Assembly: GCA_003605175.1 (NCBI GenBank)
Contig: QWDA01000002.1
Location: 1 to 64,000 of the forward strand
DNA: 64,000 nt
Source of the DNA: Paracoccaceae bacterium
Lineage (GTDB): Bacteria > Pseudomonadota > Alphaproteobacteria > Rhodobacterales > Rhodobacteraceae
Direction of reading: 5' to 3'
Numbering within the stretch: position 1 is the first letter of the stretch; each line of letters opens with the position of its first letter. The position numbers were made by a program, and so were the translations under genes. Of this stretch, positions 33,014 through 41,664 are shown piece after piece. Under the pieces are notes generated by a model. The model had not been told where the DNA came from, ran no database searches, and was given only the letters and a program-made list of their open reading frames with translations.

Positions 33014-34999
33014 TCATGGCGTCACGGGGGCCTGTCCACGCTCCCTTCGTGCCTGTGCCCAGTTGAGCGACAGCAATGCCACCACCAGGGCCGCGCCCGC
33101 GATCTCGATCGTCAGCGAGGGCCAGAACAGCGCCACGATACCGGGCATCAGCAGCAGCCGCATCCACAGCTGCATGGGCCCCCAGAGGAAGGCTTCGAGG
33201 ACCGCGGCAAAGGCGACGAGGCCGAGAATGGCGATGGCCCCGCTCCAGAGCACTATCGGGATCGGGCCGCCGAGGATGATTTCCTCGTTGAAGACCATGA
33301 AAAGCGGGATCAGATACAGCCCCTTCGCGTATTTCCATGCCTGGACGCTCGTTTCCATCGGTTTGGACCCGGCAATGGCCGCCCCGGCGAAACCTGCCAG
33401 CGCCACGGGCGGGGTCACGTTGCTGTCCTGGGAATACCAGAAGACCAGCAGATGCGCGATCAGAAGCGGGATGCCGAATTCCTCGGTCAGGGCGGGGCCG
33501 ACGAGGATGATGAGCACGATATAGGCCGCCGTCACCGGAAGACCCATGCCCAGGATCAGCGAAGCGATCACCACGAGGATCAGTGCCAGCACCAGGTTGC
33601 CGCCCGAGAAGGCGATCATCATCGCCGAGAACTTGAGCCCCAGCCCGGTGAGGCCCACGACACCCACGATGATACCCGCCACGGCGCAGGCCATCGAGAC
33701 GGCGACGGCGTTCCGCGCGCCGAGTTCGAGCGCCTCGAGCGTCAATGCCAGCCCGCGGCGGCACAGGGTGAGGAAGCCCGCCATGCTGGGTCCGGAGGCG
33801 AAGAAGGTCCAGAGCGCCCGGGCCGAGGCCGCCGCGACGATCGACAGGATCGCGTAGAAGCCCACGCGCATCGGCGAGTAGCCCGCGACCAGAAGGGCCA
33901 TGAGGGCGACGAGCGGCAGAAGGAAGTGCCAGCCCGTGGCCAGCACTTCCCGGGTGCGCGGCAATTCGTCTGCCGGCAAGCCCGTCATGCCCTGTTTCAC
34001 GGCGGCGATATGCACCAGAAGGTAGACGACCCCGAAATAGAGGAGGGCCGGGAAGATCGAGACCAGCACGATCTCGACATAGGGCACCCGGGTGAATTCG
34101 GACATGAGGAAGGCGCCCGCGCCCATCAGGGGCGGCATGATCTGCCCGCCGGTCGATGCCGCAGCCTCGATCCCGCCGGCCTGCGCGGGGCGGTAACCGA
34201 GCTTCTTCATGAGCGGGATGGTGAAGGCGCCCGTGGTGACGACGTTCGCGATGGCGGAGCCCGAGATCGACCCCATGCCCGCGCTGGCGATCACCGCCGC
34301 CTTGGCCGGGCCGCCGCGCTGCCGGCCCGTGGCGGCATAGGCGAGGTCGATGAAGAACTTGCCTGCGCCTGTGACTTCAAGAAAGGCACCGAAGAGAACG
34401 AAAATGAACACGAAGGTCGCGGCGACGCCAAGCGGGATGCCGAAGATGCCTTCCGCTCCCAGCGTCATCTGGCTGGCCACGCGGTCCAATGAATAGCCGC
34501 GATGGTTCAGGATCCCGGGCATCCAGTCGGCGATGAAGGGCAACTCGCCACGACTGCCCGCGAAGGCGTAGGCAATGAAGACCACGCCGATGATCGACAT
34601 GCCGAGCCCCACCGCCCGGCGCGCGCCTTCCAGCACGACGATCATGGTCAGGATCCCCATCCAGACGTCGATCTGCCGGGGAAAGATCTGATTGGCGATG
34701 GTGTCGATGTTGAGCGGCACCCAGGTCCCGGCCGCGATCCCTGCGAGGATCAGCGGACCGTCGATCACCCAGCCGAGCATCCCGCGCGGCCGGTCCCGCC
34801 CGAACGCGGGATAGATCAGGAAGCACAGCACGAGAATGAATCCCAGGTGGATCGGGCGCTGGAAGAACAGGCCCAGCGGATAAACCCCCGCCGCCCAGAG
34901 CTGGAACAGCGACAAGGCGATCCCGATCACCATGATCGCACGCAATACGATGGGCGACTGAGGCGATGGAGCCGGGGTCAGGTCGGTTTCTGTTGTCAT
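33014..34999 (-). CDS. TRAP transporter fused 4TM/12TM permease
   Basis: A 661-residue membrane protein that fuses the small DctQ-like and large DctM-like TRAP subunits. The signature parts are GAGKFFIDLAYAATGRQRGG, IASAGMGSISGSAIANVVTT, STGGQIMPPLMGAGAF, LILGMGLPVTAAYI and SNVTPPVALAGFAGAAIA. It uses the sodium or proton gradient to import the ligand captured by the TAXI protein. It overlaps the DUF1850 gene by 4 bases. Unlike the second TRAP permease (48872) it has no C-terminal periplasmic domain. Confidence 0.9.
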   Translation of the reverse strand: MTTETDLTPAPSPQSPIVLRAIMVIGIALSLFQLWAAGVYPLGLFFQRPIHLGFILVLCFLIYPAFGRDRPRGMLGWVIDGPLILAGIAAGTWVPLNIDTIANQIFPRQIDVWMGILTMIVVLEGARRAVGLGMSIIGVVFIAYAFAGSRGELPFIADWMPGILNHRGYSLDRVASQMTLGAEGIFGIPLGVAATFVFIFVLFGAFLEVTGAGKFFIDLAYAATGRQRGGPAKAAVIASAGMGSISGSAIANVVTTGAFTIPLMKKLGYRPAQAGGIEAAASTGGQIMPPLMGAGAFLMSEFTRVPYVEIVLVSIFPALLYFGVVYLLVHIAAVKQGMTGLPADELPRTREVLATGWHFLLPLVALMALLVAGYSPMRVGFYAILSIVAAASARALWTFFASGPSMAGFLTLCRRGLALTLEALELGARNAVAVSMACAVAGIIVGVVGLTGLGLKFSAMMIAFSGGNLVLALILVVIASLILGMGLPVTAAYIVLIILVGPALTEEFGIPLLIAHLLVFWYSQDSNVTPPVALAGFAGAAIAGSKPMETSVQAWKYAKGLYLIPLFMVFNEEIILGGPIPIVLWSGAIAILGLVAFAAVLEAFLWGPMQLWMRLLLMPGIVALFWPSLTIEIAGAALVVALLSLNWAQARRERGQAPVTP

Positions 35000-35472
35000 T
35001 GGTGGTTCGTCCCAATCAAGGCGATGGTCACACGTTGGTGCGCCGCCGTTGCCGACAGGGAAACCACCCTGTCGCCCATTGCCAGTCTGTGATCGACGGA
35101 TCCGGCGCCTGGCCGCAGCACATAGGCGTTGCCGGGCACGGGTTCGTCGATCTCGAGGATCAAGTAGCCGCCTTCTCCGTCGGAGACCTGCCGCCCGCGT
35201 CCGGGTATGTGATCGAGCCCCGCGGCGAAGTCCGGCAGATGCGACCAGATGAGCACCATGCGCCCGTCCCGGTTCTCGTAGCAGTCCGAAACCTCGAACC
35301 CCTTCACGGAATGACGCCACAAAACGCACCACTCGGCGCCGTTCGGCACGTCAAACCGCGCGATCTCCTCTCCGGTCTCGCGCAGGGCGACAAGCGTCTC
35401 CGCTTGAGCGGCCGAGGCCATGGCGGACAGGAGGAGGGCGAGACAACGCCCCCCTCTCGCCAAGCGGGTCAC
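34996..35472 (-). CDS. DUF1850 accessory protein of a TAXI-TRAP transporter
   Basis: A 158-residue exported protein with a signal peptide (cleavage after about AAQA) and the DUF1850 core: CVLWRHSVKGFEVSDCYE and MVLIWSHLPDFAAGL. Two Cys in the mature part may form a disulfide. This family occurs almost only between TAXI binding proteins and fused TRAP permeases; its function is unknown. It overlaps both neighbours by 4 bases, which is strong evidence for one operon. Confidence 0.82.
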   Translation of the reverse strand: MTRLARGGRCLALLLSAMASAAQAETLVALRETGEEIARFDVPNGAEWCVLWRHSVKGFEVSDCYENRDGRMVLIWSHLPDFAAGLDHIPGRGRQVSDGEGGYLILEIDEPVPGNAYVLRPGAGSVDHRLAMGDRVVSLSATAAHQRVTIALIGTNHQ

Positions 35473-36455
35473 GGGCGCAGGCGATCCGGCACCTCGGCGC
35501 CGATTTCCTCGAAGTAGCGGATCGCACCGGGGTGCAGTGGCACCGGGGTCGCGTTCAGGGTGAACTCGACCGTTGTCTGATTCGCCGCGGGATGCACCGC
35601 CTGCATCTCGGCGATGTTCTCGAACATGGCGCTGGTGATCGCATGGGCGAGATCGTCGGACATCTCCGAGGACACGGTCAGAACGTTCGGAATTCCAAGG
35701 ACGACGGTATCCTCGTCCACCCCTGTATAGGTGCCGCCCGGCAGGGTGGTCACGGTGAAGGTGGCGTCGGCGGCCGCGGCGGCGGCAAGCTCTTCCTCGC
35801 TGAGCGGGATGATCACGATGTTCTGCGTCGTGGCAAGGTTGAGGATCGACGAGGTCGGTGCACCCACCGACCAGAAGCCTGCATCGATATCGCCATTGGC
35901 CAGCGCGTCGGCCGTCTCGTTGAAATTCAGCCGCTGTTCGTCGATGTCGTCATAAGTGATCCCGTTCGCCTCGAGAATGGCGGCGGTGTTGACCTCGGTG
36001 CCCGAACCGGGCGCGCCGATCGACACCCGCTTGCCGCGAAGGTCGTCGAGCGTCGCGATGCCGCTGCCCTCGAGCGCCACGATATGCACCATGTTTGCAT
36101 AGAGCGATGCGAGTCCGCGGATCATCGGCAGTTGTTGGCCCTCGAAGCGGCCGGTGCCGCTATGTGCCTGTTGCACCGTGTCGGCGAGACCGATCGCAAG
36201 GTCCGCATCTCCCGTGGCGATCAGCCCCATGTTCTCGACCGATGCGCCGGTGACCTCGGCGGTGGCCGAGTAGCCCTCGACATGGTTGTTGATGACCTCG
36301 GCCAGGCCGCCGCCCATCGGGTAGTAGACCCCGCCGGTGCCGCCGGTGGCGATTGAGAGCTGGTCCTGCGCAAGCGCCTGCGTTCCCAAGCCGACTGCGA
36401 TCAGCGCAGCCGCTCCGATCAAGGCCCTGGGCCCACGAAAATCATTGTGAAGCAC
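35469..36455 (-). CDS. TAXI-family TRAP substrate-binding protein (system 1)
   Basis: A 328-residue periplasmic binding protein of the TAXI group. The signal peptide includes IGAAALIAVGLGTQALAQ, then LSIATGGTGGVYYPMGGGLA, the hallmark N-terminal motif, and a mid-protein GKRVSIGAPGSGTEVNT. The start was set at GTG 36455, because GGAGGAAGA precedes it by 2 bases and a normal signal sequence follows; the ATG at 36484 lacks a ribosome site. TAXI proteins are thought to bind dicarboxylates or amino acids such as glutamate; the ligand here is unknown. Confidence 0.85.
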   Translation of the reverse strand: MLHNDFRGPRALIGAAALIAVGLGTQALAQDQLSIATGGTGGVYYPMGGGLAEVINNHVEGYSATAEVTGASVENMGLIATGDADLAIGLADTVQQAHSGTGRFEGQQLPMIRGLASLYANMVHIVALEGSGIATLDDLRGKRVSIGAPGSGTEVNTAAILEANGITYDDIDEQRLNFNETADALANGDIDAGFWSVGAPTSSILNLATTQNIVIIPLSEEELAAAAAADATFTVTTLPGGTYTGVDEDTVVLGIPNVLTVSSEMSDDLAHAITSAMFENIAEMQAVHPAANQTTVEFTLNATPVPLHPGAIRYFEEIGAEVPDRLRP

Positions 36456-36559
36456 GTCTTCCTCCCGATACTGGATCGTATTCATGTCGTCTCGCGTTCC
36501 TCCCGCGACGGACCCAGATTCACACAAACGCCGGATGAACGGCACGGTAATCTGGTGTG

Positions 36560-36741
36560 GGCGGCGACTTTCGTCGCAACCGGCCGCCACGCATGAGGCG
36601 GGATCTTGCCACGCTCGAAGGCCGCGGACAATCGTCGTTGCCCGCTTCGCCGATCCTCAGGCATTGCCCGGCGCGGGCGAGGCCGAGGTCGACCGGCTTC
36701 TCGCAGACCACCGCCCTGCCAGCCTTCGCATCCGGTCGTCC
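36560..36741 (-). pseudogene. Gfo/Idh/MocA (IolG-like) dehydrogenase remnant
   Basis: A reverse frame reads AKAGRAVVCEKPVDLGLARA between 36643 and 36732, the NAD-domain motif of inositol-dehydrogenase-like oxidoreductases (GKAxxCEKPxDLxLxR). The frame then drifts and no complete domain is recoverable on either side. The remnant lies in about 500 bases without an intact gene, between the TAXI gene and the AtaL-like gene. Confidence 0.5.
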
Positions 36742-36975
36742 CCGCGCCGGAGATCTCCGGTCCGGGCAGGTCAGGGGTGCGGCCAGCCCGGTGTCGCCGG
36801 GAGGACATGCACGCGGATGATCGGTGAAGCCGAGATCGGCCGCCGCCGCTGTCGGTACTTCCACTCGTCGGATGCAGAAGCCATGCGGCAGGTGCAGTTT
36901 GCCGGGCTTCACGGGCGACCAGGGATCTGTCCTCGGAGTTCTTTCTGAATTCATCGGTCCGGTTGGGCGCGAGGA

Positions 36976-37449
36976 TCAGAGCTTGCCTTCGGCGAGCAAC
37001 TCGCGGGTGCGCTTCAGGGTGGAGAGCAGGGCGGCCCTGTAGCCCTTGTCGCTGTCGAACTGCGCCCGCTCGGCCCGTTCCTCGGGGCCGTTCGGCTGCT
37101 TGTCGCGCAGTCCGAGGTAGCAGTAGAACCTGAGCCGGAGCGCGCCGGTTTCGTCCTCGAACAATTCGTTGACGATGGCGCCTTCGCGCGGGCCGGTCGC
37201 CTGGAAGAAGGTGACCTTGCGCTGCGGCTCGAGCACGACGATCTCGCGCAGGTCGGCGCCGGCGATGGTGGCGTCGCGGACGAAATGCGTGGCGCTCTCC
37301 CCGGTGACGTCGCATCTGCTGCACAGGCCGGGCGGGAGGAACAGGCGCGCATCGCGGGCCTTCAGTTCGAGTCCCTTCCAGACCTGCTCGCGGGTGAGCG
37401 GGGTTTCGCCTTCCGGGTTCACCGGAACGGTTGCGGTCGAATGGATCAT
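36976..37449 (-). CDS. AtaL-like/DUF1857 family protein
   Basis: A 157-residue SRPBCC-fold protein of the DUF1857 (AtaL-like) type. It begins HSTATVPVNP and contains LTREQVWKGLELKARDARLFLPP, REIVVLEPQRKVTFFQATGP and RLRFYCYLGL. This fold usually makes a hydrophobic pocket; family members have been linked to secondary metabolism but biochemical roles are poorly defined. It lies 33 bases downstream of the NmrA-like gene, same strand, and is probably in its operon. Confidence 0.7.
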   Translation of the reverse strand: MIHSTATVPVNPEGETPLTREQVWKGLELKARDARLFLPPGLCSRCDVTGESATHFVRDATIAGADLREIVVLEPQRKVTFFQATGPREGAIVNELFEDETGALRLRFYCYLGLRDKQPNGPEERAERAQFDSDKGYRAALLSTLKRTRELLAEGKL

Positions 37450-37482
37450 GATTCTGGTCCTTGTCGGTGAGGTGCGGCGGCG

Positions 37483-38355
37483 TCAGCCGGCGATCTGCGC
37501 GACGAAATCGCGGTAGCTGCGCAGCGGACGGCCCAGCAGCGTGGTGAGCCGGTCCACATCGCCGGGTTCGGGCAGCATGCCGTCGGACACGAAGCGCTCG
37601 GCCATCAGGCGCATGTCGTAGGCCATCCAGCCCGGCATGAACTGGCGCATGTTCTGCTCGAATCCGGCGGTGTCGTCGCCCGGATAGGCGATCTCGCGGC
37701 CGAGAACCTCGCTCCAGATGGCGGCGGCACTCGCGCCGGTCAACGTATCGGGACCGACCAGGTTGATGCGGGTGATCGGGAGCGGCGTGGGCGACTGTTC
37801 GCGGCGGAGCAGTTCGAGCGCGGCGATCTCGCCGATGTCGCGGGCGTCGATCATCGCCAGGCCCTTGTCGCCGATCGGCATCGGATAGATGCCGTAGCCG
37901 GCGATCGCATCCTTGATCGTGATTTCGTTGTCCATGTAATAGGCCGGGCGCAGGATGGTGGCGTTCATCCCCATCTGCTCGATCATCCGCTCGACGCCGA
38001 ACTTGCCCGCGAAATGCGGAACGTTGACGTAGATGTCGCTGTGGATCACCGACAGATAGACGATCCGCTCGATCCCGGCTTCGCGGGCGGCGTTCAGCGC
38101 GATCAGCGCCTGGGTGAACTCATCGGCGACGACGCCGTTCAGCAGGAACAGGGTGGAGACGCCCTTCATGGCGCTGCGCAGCGAGTCGATGTCGAGCAAA
38201 TCGCCCTGGACGATTGCGACGCCCTCGGGAAGGCGCGCCTTCGACGGGTCGCGGACCAGGGCGCGGATATCGGCACCGCGCCGGGCGAGCTGTTCGACGA
38301 CGTTGCTTCCGACATTGCCGGTGGCGCCGGTCACGAGGATGGTCATGGTGGTCAC
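37483..38355 (-). CDS. NmrA-like NAD(P)-binding protein
   Basis: A 290-residue atypical short-chain dehydrogenase. The Rossmann motif is ILVTGATGNVGSNVVEQLA, followed by LVRDPSKA (NADP-type basic residues) and a mid-protein RIVYLSVIHSD. The catalytic Tyr-x3-Lys of true SDRs is not evident, so it may be a redox-sensing or quinone-reductase-like NmrA protein (QOR2 group). The start may be ATG 38355 or 38346 (MTIL). It is transcribed divergently from a LysR gene across a strong dyad, which suggests control by that regulator. Confidence 0.78.
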   Translation of the reverse strand: MTTMTILVTGATGNVGSNVVEQLARRGADIRALVRDPSKARLPEGVAIVQGDLLDIDSLRSAMKGVSTLFLLNGVVADEFTQALIALNAAREAGIERIVYLSVIHSDIYVNVPHFAGKFGVERMIEQMGMNATILRPAYYMDNEITIKDAIAGYGIYPMPIGDKGLAMIDARDIGEIAALELLRREQSPTPLPITRINLVGPDTLTGASAAAIWSEVLGREIAYPGDDTAGFEQNMRQFMPGWMAYDMRLMAERFVSDGMLPEPGDVDRLTTLLGRPLRSYRDFVAQIAG

Positions 38356-38404
38356 TCCTTGGGTTGGGCTGTTTGCCTTCCCTGAAAGTAGAGATCCACA
38401 TTCG

Positions 38405-38432
38405 TACCGGTAGATGCTACATCTGGACGGTA
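38405..38432. promoter_or_regulatory. nested dyad in the NmrA/LysR divergent promoter
   Basis: Two nested inverted repeats share nearly one centre: outer TACCG (38405-38409) with CGGTA (38428-38432), and inner AGATG-CTA-CATCT (38412-38424). It lies 22 bases before the LysR start and about 50 bases from the NmrA start. This is the expected position of a LysR operator controlling both genes. Confidence 0.6.
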
Positions 38433-38453
38433 TGTCTCACTGATGGAACACTC

Positions 38454-39374
38454 ATGGACCTCCTCGCTCTGTCCGATTTCAACCTGGTCGCCCGCCACGG
38501 CGGGTTCGGGAAAGCCTCACGGGCGGCGGGGCGCCCCAAGGCGACACTGTCCCGCCGGGTGGCGGAACTGGAAATGAGCCTGGACTTGCGGCTGTTCGAG
38601 CGCGGCGCGCGCGACCTGAAGCTGACAGAGGAGGGGCGCGCGCTGTTCGAACGGACGAGCCGTCTGCTGACCGAGCTCGACGAGACGACGGCCGCCATCG
38701 CCTCGGGCGGCGCACAGCCCCGAGGGCGCTTGCGCATCAGCGCACCGCTGCTTTTCTCGCAAACCGCGATGGGAAAGCTGGCCGCCGGCTTCGCGCTCAG
38801 ATATCCGGAAGTGCGCCTGGAGGTCACGACCGAGGACCGGTCTGTCGACATGGTCGAGGAAGCCTATGATCTGGTGATCCGGGTCAACCCGGAACCGGAC
38901 GAGAGCCTCGTCGGGCGGGTCTTTCTGCATGACCGGCTGGCGGTCGTGGCGAGCCCCGATCTGGCGCCGCCGACGGAGGGAGCGGCCGTTCCCGCGATCG
39001 TCCGCGGGGCGGCGAAGCAGGCGGAAACGTGGAACGTGACCACACCTACCGGCCGGGCAAGCATCTCCGTCATTCCGATCCTCAGCCTGTCGTCGCTCAT
39101 CATGGTTCGCGACGCCGTGCGGATGGGCGCGGGCGCCGCGCGCCTTCCGGTATCGCTCGTCAGTCACGATCTCGCCGACGGCAGGCTGGTCCACTGGGGC
39201 GACGTGGAAGGGTCGGAGATTGCCCTTTGGACGCTCTATCCGACGCGCCGGCTGCTGAGCGCGCGCGTATCGGCCTTCCTGAAGCATCTGAGAGAGGCGT
39301 TCCCGAACGGAACGCCGGACGAGCTTGCGGCCTATCTCGAGAATGGAGACCGGCACCGCAGCAGATCCCTGTGA
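38454..39374 (+). CDS. LysR-family regulator of the NmrA-like gene
   Basis: A 306-residue LysR regulator. The helix-turn-helix spans GFGKASRAAGRPKATLSRRV with VAELEMSLDLRLFERG after it, followed by the linker helix and an effector domain from about residue 90 (GRLRISAPLLFSQT). It is divergent from the NmrA-like gene, a pair found widely in proteobacteria where the regulator senses electrophiles or redox change. ATG 38454 opens the conserved LLALSDFNLVARHGGF stretch. The last 15 residues are polar and variable. Confidence 0.83.
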   Translation: MDLLALSDFNLVARHGGFGKASRAAGRPKATLSRRVAELEMSLDLRLFERGARDLKLTEEGRALFERTSRLLTELDETTAAIASGGAQPRGRLRISAPLLFSQTAMGKLAAGFALRYPEVRLEVTTEDRSVDMVEEAYDLVIRVNPEPDESLVGRVFLHDRLAVVASPDLAPPTEGAAVPAIVRGAAKQAETWNVTTPTGRASISVIPILSLSSLIMVRDAVRMGAGAARLPVSLVSHDLADGRLVHWGDVEGSEIALWTLYPTRRLLSARVSAFLKHLREAFPNGTPDELAAYLENGDRHRSRSL

Positions 39375-39532
39375 GATTGGGCGCGGCTGGCCGCCGAAAT
39401 GGAGGGCTCCCTCGGGCATCAGAACCCGTTGGCATGGCCGTGTGCCGGGGCCCGGCCGCTCGCTGAACATGCCCTCGACCGCGTCATTCACCCTTTCCGC
39501 GCAGTGCGGCCTCGTGAAGCCTTGCTGGTCCC

Positions 39533-40720
39533 TCAGGTCACGCGGGATTTCGTCCGATATTTCGGATCGGCCCAGAGCCTGTTGTCGATCACGTCCGCGA
39601 TCGCGCGGGCGGCGGCCAGGACGTCGGCACTGTCCAGATAGAGCGGCGTGAACCCGAACCGCATGATGTCGGGGGCGCGGAAATCGCCGATCACGCCGCG
39701 GTCGATCAGGGCCTGCATGGCGGCGTAACCGTGTTCGAACCGGAACGAGACCTGACTGCCTCTTTGTCCGGGCTCGCGCGGACTGGCCAGGCGCAGCGCG
39801 GGGCAACGCGCCTCGACCTCGGCGATGAAGAGTTCGGACAGGGCCAGGGAGGCCGCGCGAAGCTCCTCCATGTCGACCTCGTCCCAGAGGTCCAGCGCGG
39901 CATCGAGGATCGACAGCTGCACGATGGGCGGAGTCCCGACGCGCAACCGTTCGGTCGACATCGCCGGGCGATAGCCGAGCTCCATCGCAAACGGCGCGTC
40001 ATGGCCCATCCAGCCGGCCAGCGCGGGTTGTACCTTCTCGATCAGGTCGGGCCGGGCATAGATGAAGGCAGGCGCGCCGGGGCCGCCATTGAGGTACTTG
40101 TAGGTGCAGCCGACGGCAAACTCGGCCCCGGATGCCGTCAGGTCGACGGGCAGGGCGCCCGCCGAATGGGCAAGATCCCAGATCATCACCGCGCCATTGG
40201 CCCGGGCCAGGCGCGTGATCGCCTGCATGTCGTGTTTTCGCCCGGTGCGGTAATCGACCTCGGTCAGCATCACCACGGCGACGTCATCGGCGATGGCAGC
40301 GGCGACATCCTCGGGGGCTGGGGTGCGCAGGACATGATCCTTGCCGATCAGGTCGATCAGCCCCTGCGCCATGTAGAGGTCGGTCGGAAAGTTGCCGCTG
40401 TCCGACAGGATGACCCGGCGCTCCGGGCGCATCTTCAGGGCGGCGGCGAGCGCCTGGTAGACCTTGATGGACAGGGTGTCGCCCGTCGCGACGCTGCCCT
40501 CCGGGGCGCCGATCAGCCTGGCGATCCGGTTTCCCACCCGTTCCGGCAGGGACATCCATCCGGCCGTGTTCCAGGCGCGGATCAGTTCTCCGCCCCATTC
40601 CGCCTCGATGACACGGGCGGCACGTTCCGCCGCCCCCTTGGGCAGGGGGCCCAGAGAGTTACCGTCGAGATAGACGACGCCCTCGGGCAGATCGAAAAGC
40701 TCCTTGCGTGGCAGCGTCAC
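39533..40720 (-). CDS. kynU: kynureninase
   Basis: A 395-residue PLP enzyme that splits kynurenine into anthranilate and alanine. Diagnostic parts are VVYLDGNSLGPLP at the N-terminus, NTAGWMSLPERVGNRIA, SDSGNFPTDLYM, IWDLAHSAGALPVDL and the PLP-lysine segment CTYKYLNGGPGAP. The length is normal. It overlaps kynA by 4 bases, so both steps are made together. No kynurenine formamidase gene is in this window. Confidence 0.93.
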   Translation of the reverse strand: MTLPRKELFDLPEGVVYLDGNSLGPLPKGAAERAARVIEAEWGGELIRAWNTAGWMSLPERVGNRIARLIGAPEGSVATGDTLSIKVYQALAAALKMRPERRVILSDSGNFPTDLYMAQGLIDLIGKDHVLRTPAPEDVAAAIADDVAVVMLTEVDYRTGRKHDMQAITRLARANGAVMIWDLAHSAGALPVDLTASGAEFAVGCTYKYLNGGPGAPAFIYARPDLIEKVQPALAGWMGHDAPFAMELGYRPAMSTERLRVGTPPIVQLSILDAALDLWDEVDMEELRAASLALSELFIAEVEARCPALRLASPREPGQRGSQVSFRFEHGYAAMQALIDRGVIGDFRAPDIMRFGFTPLYLDSADVLAAARAIADVIDNRLWADPKYRTKSRVT

Positions 40721-41556
40721 AATTCACCTCTCAGATGCCAGAGTTCGGGGAAAAGCTCGACGTCGAGCATGCGCCGGAGATAGGCGACACCCGATGTGCC
40801 GCCGGTGCCGCGCTTGAAGCCGATCACGCGCTCGACGGTGGTCACGTGATTGAAGCGCCAGCGGCGGAAATAATCCTCCAGGTCGATCAGCTTCTCGGCC
40901 AGCTCGTAGAGCGTCCAGTGCGTGTCGATGTCGCGGTAGACGATCTTCCAGCGCGCCTGGATCTCGGGGTCGGCCTGGTGCGGGCGGTCCAGTTGCGGGG
41001 CCGGAAGGTTTGCCTCGGTCCCTTCGAGCGTGCGGAACAGCAAGCGGATCACCTCGTCGTAGAAGCTGGGGCGTGCCAGTTCTTCCGTCAGCGCGGCGTG
41101 GATCGCGGGGATGTGTGCGTGCGGCTTCATCATGTTGGGATTCCGGTTGCCGAGCACGAACTCGATGAGCCGGTACTGATGCGACTGGAAGCCCGACGAC
41201 GGCCCGAGGCTTTCGCGGAACCGGGTATAATCGGCCGGCGTCATCGTCCGAAGCACGTCCCATTGGTTGTTGAGCTGTTCGAAGATGCGGCTGACGCGCG
41301 CCAGCATCTTGAACATGGCCGGGATCCGGCCTTCGATCAGCGCCGTGCGGGCCGCGCCCAGTTCGTGCAGGATCAGCGTCATCCAGAGTTCGCTGGTCTG
41401 GTGCTGAACGATGAACAGCAGCTCGTCATGGGCACCGCTCAGCGGATGCTGCTGGCTCAGCAGAGCGTCAAGGTGGAGGTAGTCGCCGTAGGACATGGCC
41501 TTGTCGAAGGCCACCTTCGCGCCATCGGCTTCCGGATTGTAAGGCTCGCCGCTCAT
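40717..41556 (-). CDS. kynA: tryptophan 2,3-dioxygenase
   Basis: A 279-residue heme dioxygenase that converts tryptophan to N-formylkynurenine. Family motifs are HDELLFIVQHQTSELWM, SGFQSHQYRLIEF, and FNHVTTVERVIGFKRGTGGT, which supplies the proximal heme His and the substrate-binding GTGGT loop. The length matches bacterial KynA. It is the first gene of the kynA-kynU operon. Confidence 0.94.
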   Translation of the reverse strand: MSGEPYNPEADGAKVAFDKAMSYGDYLHLDALLSQQHPLSGAHDELLFIVQHQTSELWMTLILHELGAARTALIEGRIPAMFKMLARVSRIFEQLNNQWDVLRTMTPADYTRFRESLGPSSGFQSHQYRLIEFVLGNRNPNMMKPHAHIPAIHAALTEELARPSFYDEVIRLLFRTLEGTEANLPAPQLDRPHQADPEIQARWKIVYRDIDTHWTLYELAEKLIDLEDYFRRWRFNHVTTVERVIGFKRGTGGTSGVAYLRRMLDVELFPELWHLRGEL

Positions 41557-41632
41557 CTGTCCTCTCCCGGTCGGAACCGTTTGCTGTCGACCCGGCCGCG
41601 GAGGCGTCGTCTCGGCGTGACGGAGCGGGGGA

Positions 41633-41655
41633 GGGAGGCGGTCGGGCCGCCTCCC
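41633..41655 (-). terminator. hairpin after icd
   Basis: GGGAGGCGG-N5-CCGCCTCCC is a perfect 9-bp stem with a 5-base loop, 9 bases beyond the icd stop codon on the reverse strand. It lacks a U-run, as many high-GC terminators do. Confidence 0.6.
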
Positions 41656-41664
41656 GAAAACATG

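Noticed and set aside
36468-36481. ATACTGGATCGTAT, resembling the island operator, upstream of the TAXI gene
   Set aside because: Only one box; no second box at +18, and both inner arm positions differ. Probably chance or an unrelated dyad.
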